A DNA stretch of 64,000 nt from Sepiola atlantica (GCA_963556195.1 OY744517.1:85561714-85625713); one strand, 5' to 3'. Positions 10,626 through 20,689 are shown, numbered from the stretch's first letter. Made by a program: numbers and translations. Notes: generated from the sequence alone by a model not told the origin.

Positions 10626-11287
10626 TTTAAAAACATTTCTCCTTGGCATTGGTAATCTTCTTTGTTCACAACCTGATTGATCCTCAGCCACTTCTAATAT
10701 CTATTTGGGGAGAAAATAAAAAGAATAAATAAGGTTTTGATTATTTGAAGAATCAGATTGAATAGTTGTGTATGAACTTATGGATACTAGGGCATGACGT
10801 GACCAGCCGATTGATCGGATCGGGCCTCTCCGATCTCCCGTCTAGCCAAAGTAAAAGCTGAAGTAGAAGAATGGCTTAGGCGTCAGGATCCCGTCCTAAA
10901 GCATCATAGTTCGCAACCCATGACCTACAGATGGCTCCTTTTCCGGGAGGGGGTACCCCTCTGCATAGGGTTGCAGTCGGCGAATTCGTGATACATAGTG
11001 CGAACACTGGTGAAGCATATTTTTTTCCCGTCATTTTTGACAGAGGGTGTACACTAGTATTTTATCAAGCTTGTGGACTTTAAAAACAATTTAAAATCTA
11101 AGGGCAGAGAGGCGCTAACTATCCGTTTCGTCGCTTTAACAAACAAAATTAACTTTCTCAATGAATATAAATACTACTATTGTTAAGTATCAGACTGCAT
11201 TTTTTTAAGGTAAAAGTCAAATAGTTAACAGTCGAGAACGCATAAACAAAACATAAAAGCAACAAATAATTTATAGCAAACCCAGTG
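10439..11287. mobile_element. 849-bp insertion flanked by a 17-bp direct repeat
   Basis: GAATTCTATACCGACCT occurs exactly at 10422-10438 and 11288-11304. The first base after the left copy is the U2-SINE head. This fits target-primed retroposition of a U2-SINE joined to about 660 bp of unrecognised sequence, which includes a GC-richer patch at 10790-10990 with no family match. No poly(A) precedes the right copy. The alternative is an older duplication tied to the inverted repeat at 11212-11662. Confidence 0.5.
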
Positions 11288-11662
11288 GAATTCTATACCG
11301 ACCTGTATACTTTTAAGTGTGAAAACTGTTTATAATATTTTTTTTATTTTCGAATTTTATTTTAGAAAAACCAAAATTGCGGCCAAGGTGACGGCTTAAC
11401 TTCGGTTAACTTCATGCTAAACAGATAGTAAACAAACTGAAATGACTTATCCTACCACTAATCCTAAGTCAGAGTGGCTAGCCCTCCCCTCCCCAAACAA
11501 AAACTTTATCGTTTAAGTCGCCATGTTGTTAACATTGTGAAATAAAAAATCTTACAGTTTCTACAAATTAGACGTTTCTCCATAGATAGATAAATTCTAC
11601 TGTGTTTGCTATAAATTATTTGTGTTTGAGTTCTCGACTGTTAACTATTCTGTACTTTACCA
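11212..11662. repeat. inverted repeat pair (arms about 65-75 bp)
   Basis: 11212-11283 ('agttaacagtcgagaacgca', 'aataatttatagcaaaccca') is repeated inverted at 11600-11662 ('tgtttgctataaattatttg', 'gttctcgactgttaactatt'). The spacer is about 315 nt. It could be TIRs of a small DNA element that overlaps the right edge of the U2-led insertion. Confidence 0.65.
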
Positions 11663-12232
11663 GTTTGAAAATCATATTTTTCATTCAACTTTCTAATAGG
11701 AAGCATCCTTTTCGTGTTATGGTCTTGTTTTGTAACATGAAAGAAAGATATTTACTGTTGAATATAGAACAGAGAGAATAACCAACAACACATTTTCCAG
11801 TTTGTTTTTTCAGAAAATTATATTTCTTTCTTATAATGCAATTTCTTTGTAGTAAAATTTTTCATTTCCTGTAATTTTCCTTTAATGTAATTTGCTATTT
11901 TCTTGCAATGACTAATGTTCAGCAGTTTTTTCTTTGCGTTCTGTGCGTTGGACGTACGTCTTATTTATTTATTGTCTAATTCAGTTTTTCCTTCCTCGTA
12001 ATTTTATTGCTTTTTTTTTTCAAATTTCAAATATCACAAAGTCAATTGTAAAATAAAATAAAACATGTTCGAAAGATCTAAAAAAAATGTTGATATTATT
12101 ATCCACCCACCTACCTTATTATTTATGCAAGAAGCACTTGATAAACTTATTGACTGCACACATGCATATTTATCTCATATATATCTCATATATATATGTA
12201 TATCTAGGTAGCATCTTCTCTTGCAGGCAAGT
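11663..12232. other. AT-rich, nothing recognised
   Basis: Poly-T patches and AT-rich sequence. No coding or repeat family identified. Confidence 0.4.
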
Positions 12233-12727
12233 ATTGTTGAATATAAGAGACAACTCATGTTTAGATATCCTTTGGTAGATCCTTTTAGTAGTCCGAATCA
12301 GGATCTTAGTTTCGGAGGGGAATTCAAAAAACTCTTAGTAGAAAATACCAAAATCTGAGAATATAGTACCAACAAACAAAAACTCCATTTATTAAAAGCC
12401 CTATATATAAAAAAAACAAAAAAACCCTAATTAATAGAATTAACTTTAATATCAGTTATAATATTCTTAAATGTCTATAGCTCCAAATATAGTTTCGTAT
12501 TTAGTACATAATTCCCGCCAAAACCTTCTATAATACTAACACATGGTCTGTACCTGATTAACCTCATTCCCCTGAAGATGAACCCGGATGGGTCTGAAAG
12601 TACTTGGGAGACAAATCTAAACTATGGCAAATTCATCAGCCAATTCCCCTCCAAAACTAAGATCCTGATTCGGATTACTGAAAGGCTCTACCAAAGGATA
12701 TCTAGACATGAGTTGTCTCTTATATTA

Positions 12728-12733
<6 letters not shown>
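12233..12733. mobile_element. 501-bp inverted-repeat cassette 1 with hammerhead
   Basis: Left arm 12233-12324 begins ATTGTTGAATATAAGAGACA and right arm 12642-12733 is its inverted copy at more than 90% identity. The interior is non-coding and carries a hammerhead ribozyme at 12568-12609, 32 nt before the right arm. The right end abuts a (TA)n tract. PLE1 starts about 0.9 kb downstream on the same strand. Hammerheads are known from the pseudo-LTRs of Penelope-like elements, so a PLE-related, non-autonomous origin is inferred. Confidence 0.8.
12568..12609 (+). ncRNA. hammerhead ribozyme (minimal stem III)
   Basis: All core positions are present. Stem I is TCCC (12568-12571) with GGGA (12606-12609). 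CUGAAGA is at 12572-12578 (position 7 is free in hammerheads). Stem II is GA-A-CCC / GGG-UC with a GGAU loop and one bulge, closed by a U-U mismatch. GAAA is at 12596-12599. Stem III is only AGU/ACU (12599-12604), with cleavage-site base U at 12605. The very short stem III matches the PLE type, which is reported to work best as a dimer. Activity is untested. Confidence 0.7.

Positions 12734-12766
<33 letters not shown>
12731..12766. repeat. (TA)n microsatellite
   Basis: Uninterrupted TA dinucleotides directly adjoining the right arm of cassette 1. Confidence 0.95.
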
Positions 12767-12769
<3 letters not shown>

Positions 12770-13327
12770 TCATAGTGAAATAACTTCTAGAAGGAAATCA
12801 AGGTATGAGAGCTCAATGTAATAAACAGAGCAAGAATAAAATAAAAATAAGATAACACTGGTGCAATAATTTATTTCAACCCAGCGGTATTGTCAAGCAT
12901 CCAAGCGAGGTGATTACATTTTTGAAAATGAAAAAAGTGAAATTTACACTCACCATTTTAATATACATATAAAGAGAGCGACAACATATTCAATACATAT
13001 CTTGAGAGAGGGGGAAATGAGCTATTTAAGACGTAAATTGAGGTGGAGGAGAGTGAAAACATATTTAATATATATATATATATATAATCTAGAGAGGGGG
13101 AGATTGCACGATTTATAACTGAAGGCAATACAGTGAGGGGGGAAAAGAGCAATATATATATAGAGAGAGAGGGGAAATTATATGATTTATCACTTGACGT
13201 TATGTAGGGGGTCGGGAAGGTAGTTAAGGTATCTAAAAAAAAGAGGTCAGCTTGGAGTTGGGCAGTTGGAGGGGGACCTAGACAAGCTGACCTCTTTCTT
13301 GAGAAACGGTAAGATATTATTTTATTT

Positions 13328-13334
<7 letters not shown>

Positions 13335-13393
<59 letters not shown>
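13335..13393. repeat. (TA)n microsatellite
   Basis: About 29 uninterrupted TA units. The 12767-13334 interval holds shorter TA runs and GA-rich patches and no gene. Confidence 0.95.
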
Positions 13394-13396
<3 letters not shown>

Positions 13397-13667
13397 GTCT
13401 AAAGAAGCTTCGAGTCATTTTAAACAAAAAGGAAAATGCAGTTTAAATTCCCAGAGAAACTAACTAAATCCAAGATATCGCAGACTTAGCATTCGTTGGA
13501 AAATTCATAAATAAAAAAGGGGGATTCGAGTATCTAACAGTGAAACAAAAACAAGGGACCTTAACTTAAGCGTGAAATATTAAAACGGGGATCATCAGCT
13601 GTTTACCATGTAACTGTTTTGGAGATTTACAAACAGGACAGTTATAATATTCATGGCTATTTTGATA

Positions 13668-14755
13668 GGCTTGTATAGGGATGATGGACTAATTATAGTT
13701 CTTAAAAGCAATGGCCCCTTAGTATCAAGTATACAAAAAAGTTGTGTAGAGCATTTAAATATCTAGGTTTAAAGATCGATATTACATCAAATTGTAAGGA
13801 AGTAAACTTCTTTGATATTACATTAAATTTAAAAGAAGAAACTTTCAAACCATATATCAAGGACAATCAAACTCCTATATACATAAACGTAAAATCTAAT
13901 CACCCGAAATGCATTATTAAACATATTCCAAAAACAATAAATACCAGAATTAACAAACTATCATCCAATATAAATATTTTTAACGCAAGTAAACATACAT
14001 TCGATAATGCATTAGGAAACAGTGGTTTTAAGGAAAAAGTAAGACATGTTGAAGATACAAATAAAAGCAAACCTAGGAACAGAGGACGGAGAATTCTCTG
14101 GTTCAACCCTCCATTCTGTCAACTATCCAATATTAATATTGGTAGAACATTCTTAAATTTATTGGACAAGCATTTCACCAAAAGTAACCCGTTATATACA
14201 ATATTCAACCGTAAAACGATAAAAATTAGTTACTCGTGTACAAAAAACATGGACAACATAATCACTTCTCACAATAAAAAAATTTTGGAAACAACAACTA
14301 ACAAGAGTAAGGACAAGGAGAAAAAATGCAATTGTCGTATTGAAAGCAACTGCCCGCTTAAAGGAAACTGCAATATAGATAATGTAGTGTACAAAGCCAC
14401 AATTTATCCACAAGAGAACACAAATGATAGAAACATATATATAGGAATATCTGCTGGCAATTGGAAGCAACGCTTTTACACACATAAACATTCGTTCTCT
14501 AATCCGAATATCACCAATAAAACCGAATTAGCAAAGCATGTGTGGTTTCTAAAAAATATGGGATTAAAACCAATCATTGATTGGTCTATACTATGTAAGT
14601 CAAGCACCCCGAGGGGTTTCAGACATAGATGCAATCTATGTCTGGAAGAAAAAATTAGAATCCTAAAATATACAGACAACAATATATTAAATAAAAGGGA
14701 CGAATTATTGGCAAAATGTAGACATCGGCGCAAATTTAAAATAACTAACCTGTAA
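13668..14755 (+). pseudogene. PLE1: Penelope-like RT/GIY-YIG, truncated and frameshifted
   Basis: The frame at 13668-13730 gives GLYRDDGLIIVLKSNGP, the PLE reverse transcriptase catalytic box (YRDD at 13674-13685). One frameshift later, an open frame of 337 codons (13742-14755) continues: the RT thumb (NFFDITLNL, SNHPK), then the PLE linker CNCR (196-199) and CPLKGNC (204-210), then the GIY-YIG nuclease with VVYKAT (215-220), YIG (233-235), R244, the H248/H250 region and CLEEK (300-304). The N-terminal RT is missing. PLEs copy RNA into DNA and nick targets with the GIY-YIG domain. The nuclease half looks intact; the element as a whole cannot be active. Confidence 0.9.
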
Positions 14756-14779
14756 TATATGTTTTTTGGGGTTTTTTTT

Positions 14780-14929
14780 CTATATTAACTTCGCCATACT
14801 TTTAATTTATCGTCATATGATAAAACATTTTTATCGTGTGCAATTTTTCAATAATAAAACCTATATTAACTTCGCCATACTTTTAATTTATCGTCATATA
14901 ATAAAACATTTTTGAATCGTGTGCAATTG
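14780..14929 (+). repeat. 81-bp tandem duplication after PLE1
   Basis: The block starting 'ctatattaacttcgccatac' at 14780 is repeated at 14861 with few changes, including 'tttatcgtcatat' and 'atcgtgtgcaatt'. It is probably part of the PLE1 3' region. Confidence 0.85.
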
Positions 14930-15562
14930 TAGTACCTATTTTAATCATAATTTCCGTATTTAAATTTTTAAAAACGTAATACATTTTATTTTTAAATGTA
15001 TAACATTCGCAATCTGAAATTTAATCCAAACTTTCGCATTGTAACATAATTTTGAAAATTCTTATTCTTTTAAACGGACACATTTAGGTTTTAATCATGA
15101 TCAGTTATAATCCACCTTTTAAATCGAGGATTAACTTCTTGTAGAAATAAGAAACCTAATTTATTTTTGTACTTTGATTTTACATATTTTTATATTCCGT
15201 TAATGCCACCACCCTAATTTTCTAATGACCATAATCACCCCTTCCCATCCCTTCTATATTATAGAGACCAATCAGTAAAAAGAATATCGTTGAAATTCTT
15301 TTTATTTTTTATTTTATTCTTTATTTTTACTTTATTTTAAAATTATTGTCGGATATATAGAGGTGTTAAAATTCTTTCATTTAGGTTTGAATTGTGGTTG
15401 GAAACACATCCGAGGAGACCTAGTTATGGTCGAAATAACTTATAATGTGTACAATCCGAATGTATATCTAGTCTTTTTCAACCTCATAACTTATTCATTC
15501 TCTGTTTGAACAGACATAGAGCTCTCTGATTCGAATTCCTATCGAAAATAATCGAACCTGAA

Positions 15563-15563
<1 letters not shown>
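14930..15563. other. AT-rich, nothing recognised
   Basis: No open frames of note and no repeat family identified. It ends at a (TA)n tract at 15566-15604. Confidence 0.4.
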
Positions 15564-15604
<41 letters not shown>

Positions 15605-15608
<4 letters not shown>

Positions 15609-15722
15609 ATCTATCGATAGCTGTTTCGTTGTCTATGACTCATCAGTGTGACTTGACATAGCTAGATTCAAAACCTGGTGGAGGTGGTTGACGACCAATG
15701 CTCTACCAACTAGTGTTGCAGA
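15605..15722 (-). mobile_element. tRNA-derived SINE fragment
   Basis: The minus strand reads a tRNA-like box A region (TAGTTGGTAGAGCATTGGTC) and, 20-30 nt later, a box B-like GGTTTTGAATCTAGC. The downstream 3' part carries CTGATGA ... GAAAC (15646-15623), a decayed hammerhead-like core whose stem I does not pair. It ends at the (TA)n tract, the expected 3' tail side. There is no intact tRNA fold. Confidence 0.6.
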
Positions 15723-15960
15723 GTCGGAGTAAGAATTTTTAGATGAAGTTTAAGTTGAACTTGTAAAAATGCTAGGAGTCTGAGTCGGATTATTTAATTA
15801 AAGAATCAACAGACAGTCTGAATATTGCAAGACTTTAAAATAAGAAGTTGGAGTCGGATATTTTGGAATTATATGAGTCGGAGTTGGAATTTTTTGAATT
15901 ACCGAAGTCATAGTCGAACCTGATATTTTCTGAGTCACCAAAGCCGCTACTAGAAGTGGG
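15719..15960. repeat. 'gagtcgga' degenerate repeat
   Basis: The words 'gagtcggagt', 'gagtcggat' and 'gagtcggagttgga' recur irregularly. Probably a decayed minisatellite beside the SINE. Confidence 0.5.
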
Positions 15961-16198
15961 AGAAATTATATTGCATTTGAATTAAATTCATTTGTTTACA
16001 ATAATGATAACCGAAAAGACTCAAATCTTTCGATGGAAGAATATTGCTTTTATGCTAAGTGGAAACTAACCCCACCAGTGTGCTCTACCCATAAGGGAGT
16101 TTGTATAAATATATAGATAGATAAACTTATTTTAAGTTTATATATATATACAATGCAGAATGAGAGCAGTCTACCATAATGGATTAGATAAACGGTTC

Positions 16199-16264
16199 AG
16201 TTCATATTTCCGGAAAGTTACTCCTCCTCCTCCTCCTTCTCCTCCTCCTTCTCCTCCTCCTCCT
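16199..16264. repeat. (CCT)n microsatellite
   Basis: Imperfect CTC/CTT trinucleotide run in otherwise unassigned sequence (15960-16440). Confidence 0.9.
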
Positions 16265-16539
16265 GGTCGGGCATTTATCCTAGGCAGGGTTGAGCCGGCT
16301 TTCTCCTTTAAGGATAAAGTTCCTATAGATTATTAAATTCACAAACGATCCCAGTCGCACGTATATCCCGGCCAAGGAAGATGTCTTATAATTTTTTTTA
16401 TGTACTAATGGACTACTGCTTATCAAGACCCAAAGGCGACTCGAGGATAAGGGTTAACGAGTTTTTTCAGGTGGACAGTGAGACAACACCATGAGAATGG
16501 GTAACGATGGTTGAAACTAAGTAGAATTTGATTATTTAA

Positions 16540-17972
16540 GAGGACAGCTCAACAAGGAAATGCTCTTCAAAGTGATGCCATAGATGGTTGTGTCATCTGC
16601 ATAAATGTCAACGAATGATCTTAGAATGTGATTTGGGAGATCATTGATGAGATACTTTCTGGAGCAGTAGAATGACCTAACCATTTTTTCATCGACCTTA
16701 GCAAACTATTTGATGTAAGTCTTCCATTTCAAGTCTGGAGTGAATGTCAGTCCTAGAAGCGTATCAAAGAAAGGAGCTTCCTCAAAGAGAAAGGCATCCA
16801 TTTCAATTGGGGCAAAGTGAGGATTCGAGTAAAGCAGAAAAGCTTCATTTCAGATGCTTTAAAAGTAATCAGCCACATTTTTCCCCATTGCACCACTTGC
16901 TCTAGGTCGGAAGAGAGAGAACCAGAACGATCTTGATCATTAATGGTCTTCGAAGCGCTGCTATAGATGGTGGTGTTATCTGCATAGATGTCAACAAATG
17001 ATCTTAGAATGTGATTTGGGAGATCATTGATGAAGATCAGGAAGAGGGTTGGGCCCAAAATGGATCCTTTAGATATGCCAGCGTTGATACTATGTGCTTC
17101 AGACTTCTGTCCATTATAAACGTATTAGAGACAAAGTATTTGATAGGTGAGAAGACATTTTCAGATATTCCATAGCTAGCAAGCTTGTGAAGTAAATCTC
17201 TGTGTCAAACCCTATCAAAGGCTTTTGACATGTCAAGAGCTATTGCTCTAGAAACGAAGCCCTCGTAAATAGATTCACTGATCCTGTGTGATATTACAGT
17301 CAGAACATCAGCTTTTGATCTTGCAGGACGAAATCCATATTGCTTGTCATCGAGTAGATTGTTTTTGCTGAGATGGTTGAAAACTTCTTTAGTTATCACA
17401 GATTCAAACAACTTACTCGTGACGCACAGGAGACTGATTGGTATGTACTGAAATGCAGAAGACCGATCTCCAGTATTTTTAAATGCTGGGCGGATTGATA
17501 AGGTTTTCCAAGATGATAGGAAGCATTTCTCCTTTAAGCAACAATTGAACAGCTTTGTAGAATAGGAGCTAATTTCGGTTGCCGCTTCTTAAGCACTACG
17601 ATTGGAATGTTGTCAGGACCATTTAGGTTCTTGATAAGTTTGGCAACATTCCGGACAGATATATGGATGTCACTCAGAGTGTGTACACTCATAGGGGAAA
17701 ATTCAGGAAGTAGGCGGCCCTGATCCCACAGGGTGGAATTTGATGCAAGTCTTTGTGAAAAGTTTGGCTTTATCAGATGCTAAGGAGATGACCGCTGGTC
17801 CATTGATGATGGTTGAAATAGAGGTCTTATATCTGTTTATTATTCGCCAGAACTCGTAGGAATCAAGCCTCTGCCCAGCCCCTCTGGACCAGTTGGAATC
17901 TAGGTTCTTGTTAGTTTGGCAACATCCAGGACAGGATGTTAGTTTTTGCAGGGAAGTATTGCTGTCCTCCAA
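16540..17972 (-). pseudogene. LINE B: CR1/Jockey-like reverse transcriptase relic
   Basis: Minus-strand pieces run in the right order. First is a pre-RT segment (DSYEFWRIINRYKTSISTII). Next is NGPDNIPIVVLK-like RT block 2, then QYGFRPARSKADVLTVISHR with ALDMSKAFDRV (blocks 3-4), then MGPTLFLIFINDLPNHI, and finally YADNTTIYSS, where the catalytic YADD has become YADN. Frames change several times. The YAD-region segment ('gatcttagaatgtgatttgg') occurs twice, near 16620 and 17000, showing an internal duplication. Non-LTR retrotransposon RTs copy their RNA at the nicked target; this copy is dead. Confidence 0.85.
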
Positions 17973-18290
17973 AATACAGCGCCTGTTATTCCTAAATCGT
18001 TACCCATCTGGTACTTCTTCTTCTTCTTTTGTGTGAATCAGATGATTCTGGTGTTTCCAGTTAGAAATCTTTCTGGAAAGACAACGGGAAGTACCACGAG
18101 AAGGTTGCCAACATCCCTAAGTGAAAGTAGTACTGTGGAATCGACTGGATTCGAACTTGGAACACCCAGGTCTTCAGTCCGTGTCGTTATCCACTTAACC
18201 ACCGTCACCTCCCAACCCATCTGGTACTGACCAGGCTCAACATCGATTAACTTCTGTGATCTCCTGAGAATCGTGGTTATGCCAACGAAC
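17973..18290 (-). repeat. 5S rRNA-derived sequence, split by a SINE
   Basis: Outside the insertion, the plus strand gives 'tacagcgcctgttattccta' ... 'ctggtactgaccaggctcaa' ... 'tcgattaacttctgtgatct', which follows the reverse complement of 5S rRNA. It sits at the 5' side of LINE B on the same strand, so 5S-like sequence reads directly into the LINE relic. This is either chance neighbourhood or a chimeric retroposon. Confidence 0.7.
18016..18214 (-). mobile_element. tRNA-derived SINE nested in 5S repeat (14-bp TSD)
   Basis: ACCCATCTGGTACT occurs at 18002-18015 and 18215-18228, exactly flanking the insert. Read on the minus strand, the insert starts with a tRNA-like head: box A 'ggtggttaagtggataacg', then box B 'gttcgaatccagtcga'. 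It ends in a (GAA)n tail (the plus strand begins TTCTTCTTCTT). This is target-primed retroposition by a LINE enzyme. Relatives lie at 23690-23821 and 23905-23985. Confidence 0.92.
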
Positions 18291-18309
18291 TGATTACAAC
18301 AAAAAGAAC

Positions 18310-18342
18310 CTGAAGAATGCTGAAGAGTAAGAGAGCTGAAAC
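18310..18342 (+). ncRNA. decayed hammerhead-like motif
   Basis: CTGAAGA (18310-18316), a 21-nt stem II region closed by GCU/AGC, then GAAACGTTGT (from 18338). Stem I cannot be paired convincingly, so it is at best a relic. Confidence 0.3.
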
Positions 18343-18475
18343 GTTGTAAACATAACAGTAACTGAGACAAGGAATTACGTACAGAATGTAAGATCACAAT
18401 AATAACTCATGTCAGAAATATGTCAAATGTAGACAAATGTAATTGAGTGACCTTATAAAATAGAAAAATAGACTG

Positions 18476-18600
18476 TTAGACATTCATGACTGAAATTTGC
18501 TTTCTTTGTATCGAGTATGGTTTGATTGCAGGAAGGATTGTGAATTTTATTAACGATTCTATGGGTGGTATTTTTTGGGGGGGAGGGGGAGGCTCACCCT
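18476..18600. repeat. dispersed repeat X, copy 1
   Basis: Shares 'gacattcatgactgaaatttg', 'aggattgtgaattttattaa' and a G-run-ending 'gggtggtattttttgggggg' with 60203-60305. Family unknown. Confidence 0.7.
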
Positions 18601-18699
18601 GTACATGTTCCATTTTGTCAGGGCTAAGGACGCTCTGTTGGATAATGGCCCTATGGGAATGGACGTATCTGTTGGGAATCATTGATTTGACTTGCACGA

Positions 18700-19318
18700 A
18701 TTAACGCGGGGCAGTCGAATGCAGAGCAGGGCTTGTTCTCACAGTCGGAGCTGGCAGACGTGACACGGTCACCGTGTGACGAGACCACAGATCAAGGGTC
18801 AGTCTGCACCTGGAGAGGCTGTGACGTCACATGCCCTTGCGTGGGAAACAGAGGCTCTGTGACGTCACTCGTTCTCGTGAGAAGCAAGTTTTCGTCAGTC
18901 TGATTCGGAAAGCGAACCGAGAGGACGTGCAATTCACAATGTAAAGATAAGGGATATTTCCCTTAGGGGAATGCAGGCGCGAGAAATCCTTTCCCCCCCT
19001 CCTCTCTATGAATAGTTAAGAAAACATTGTTAACTAACTACGATAAAGTAGTGATCCCTCTCTCTCTCGACGTAGCCCCAGTTGAAATAACAACGCTTGT
19101 AATAAATGAATTAAATTCAAAAGAACAGTTTGTCTTCAGAGTGCGTCATGACTTTTGTTGCAGACAACGGACGGTGTGGTTCACGGCAGAGAAGAAAGAA
19201 TTCATCCACTAGACGACACGACCAACCCTCTACACGACGAGTATGCGAAACGCGTACTGCCGCGGTCCAAGCAGGAGAGGGGCTATGCAACAGCTCCCTT
19301 TTAATCCCGTTGAAGAAG
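18700..19318 (+). promoter_or_regulatory. GC-rich region with twin CRE sites; promoter or solo-LTR candidate
   Basis: Much richer in G, C and CpG than its surroundings. Two perfect cAMP-response elements (TGACGTCA) lie at 18822-18829 and 18860-18867. A polyadenylation-type AATAAA follows at about 19102, and a strong splice donor (GAAG|GTAAGG) at about 19317. A short open frame from ATG 19148 runs into the donor. This reads either as a host promoter with a first exon or as a retroelement LTR with U3 CREs and an R-region AATAAA. No second copy in the window decides between them. Confidence 0.4.
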
Positions 19319-19329
19319 GTAAGGTAAGA

Positions 19330-19665
19330 TATTGCTTAATGGCACATCAACCCTAAGGGTCCTTTTATGCCATGAATGTAGAAGAAATGTCCTTCATTTC
19401 AGTCTTAAGTCAGTGGGTCATTTATAGTCATTAGTTAAGAGCTTTGGTATTTTGAATTGTTGTCATTTTAGTGAAGGTTTTTAAGCTTCAAGTTGTTTAT
19501 ATCTTTAAATGTTTAATCATAGTTTTTGGTTGTTTTGTTTTGTTTTGTTTTACGACATATCAACCCTTTTCGGGTTATTTAACGCTGAATCCGGTCATTT
19601 TGGTGAAGATTTTTATGCTTCAAGTTCTTTATATGTTTAAGTATTTATTCATGGTGTTTGGTTGA
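19330..19665 (+). repeat. 'gcatatcaaccc' dispersed repeat, two units
   Basis: The unit carries 'tacgacatatcaaccctttt', 'cgggttatttaacgctgaat', 'ccggtcattttggtgaagat' and 'tttatgcttcaagttcttta'. A more decayed unit precedes it ('ggcacatcaaccctaagggt'). Other copies: 8800-8890, 27395-27625 (minus), 50098-50215 and 57935-57985. Abundant and non-coding; the poly-TG/TTTTG patch may be its tail. Confidence 0.75.
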
Positions 19666-19889
19666 GTGAAAAGGGGGGATAGGGGAGAGGGAAGAAGAGG
19701 GGAGGGAGGGAAATTATTGTTTTTTGTTTTGGATTTTACAGAACATGATTGAGTTTTGCAAAGGAAAAAAACAATAAGACATCAATGGTTGGTGCATTTT
19801 GAGTCAAGAATTCAATAACTTCAAACAGCCTGATTTGGTAGCGCCAGTAAGTTCGATTTGACCCATAGATGAGGCGCTTACAGGTACTA

Positions 19890-20030
19890 CAACTCCGGGT
19901 AAGAATGGACCTGGGAGCAATGGCAACTAAGGGGCAACTCCGTATTCCTCATAGCTCCCAAATGGAGGCCTCACCACTGAATGTCTTTTAAGGTCATACC
20001 CAGGACCCTCTTGAAGAAAGAAACACATTT
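19890..20030. repeat. dispersed repeat Y, copy 1
   Basis: Words 'tggacctgggagcaatggca', 'actaaggggcaactccgtat' and 'catagctcccaaatggaggc' recur in altered form at 24225-24330 and 24352-24460. Function unknown. Confidence 0.6.
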
Positions 20031-20342
20031 TATTATAAAAAGAAGTGCTTTTTGTTCAATGTACGATTTTAAAGGAGAATAGAGTAAATTATTTTTAACA
20101 TTTATATTGAAAGAATTTCTTTTTAAATTTTGATATCTAATTACTGATTTGTAAACTTAAGGAAGGTAATTTTATAAATGTATATTTTATTCCACAAATA
20201 ACTCTGGTTAATATGTTCTGAAACATTTTATTTAAATAGCAGTTTTGATCTATCATTTTTTTCTTTCAAACGTCATATATATATTATTGATAAAATTATT
20301 TCTTAACCAGCTTTGAATTTTTCCCAATCCCATTCGAAAAAG

Positions 20343-20560
20343 TGCGTGTCTACACACCAGGGTAGGTCAATTTTCAACTATTTTGGAATATCAAATATGT
20401 GCATCTTATTAGACGATCTCTAAACCTAATTGCTTAAAAACTTGTGAAAGTTAAAATTTAATTTTTGGTGTCAGTCCTCGTACCAATGCTCAACTTTTTC
20501 TGCATAGACATATTTGATATTCAAAAAGTTAAAAATCGACCTACACTAATGTACATGGCG
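20343..20560. repeat. fold-back repeat with diverged arms
   Basis: 'gtaggtcaattttcaacta...tttggaatatcaaatatgtg' near 20362-20403 is matched inverted near 20506-20553 ('catatttgatattcaaaaag', 'ttaaaaatcgacctac'). An old MITE-like fold-back. The 20030-20340 flank shows nothing. Confidence 0.55.
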
Positions 20561-20689
20561 ATGGTATTGAGCCGGATATCCCATTCAATTATTACTAATC
20601 AGATATGCCCCAAAATGGAGGTGCTACTAAAAGCATTTTTTCTTGTCTTGACAAAAATCAACTTCGTAATCTAGGCGGGAATGATTTGT

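Noticed and set aside
10790..10990. Structured RNA or rRNA fragment in the GC-richer patch
   Set aside because: No match by eye to rRNA, 7SL or tRNA. Left as unknown passenger of the 849-bp insertion.
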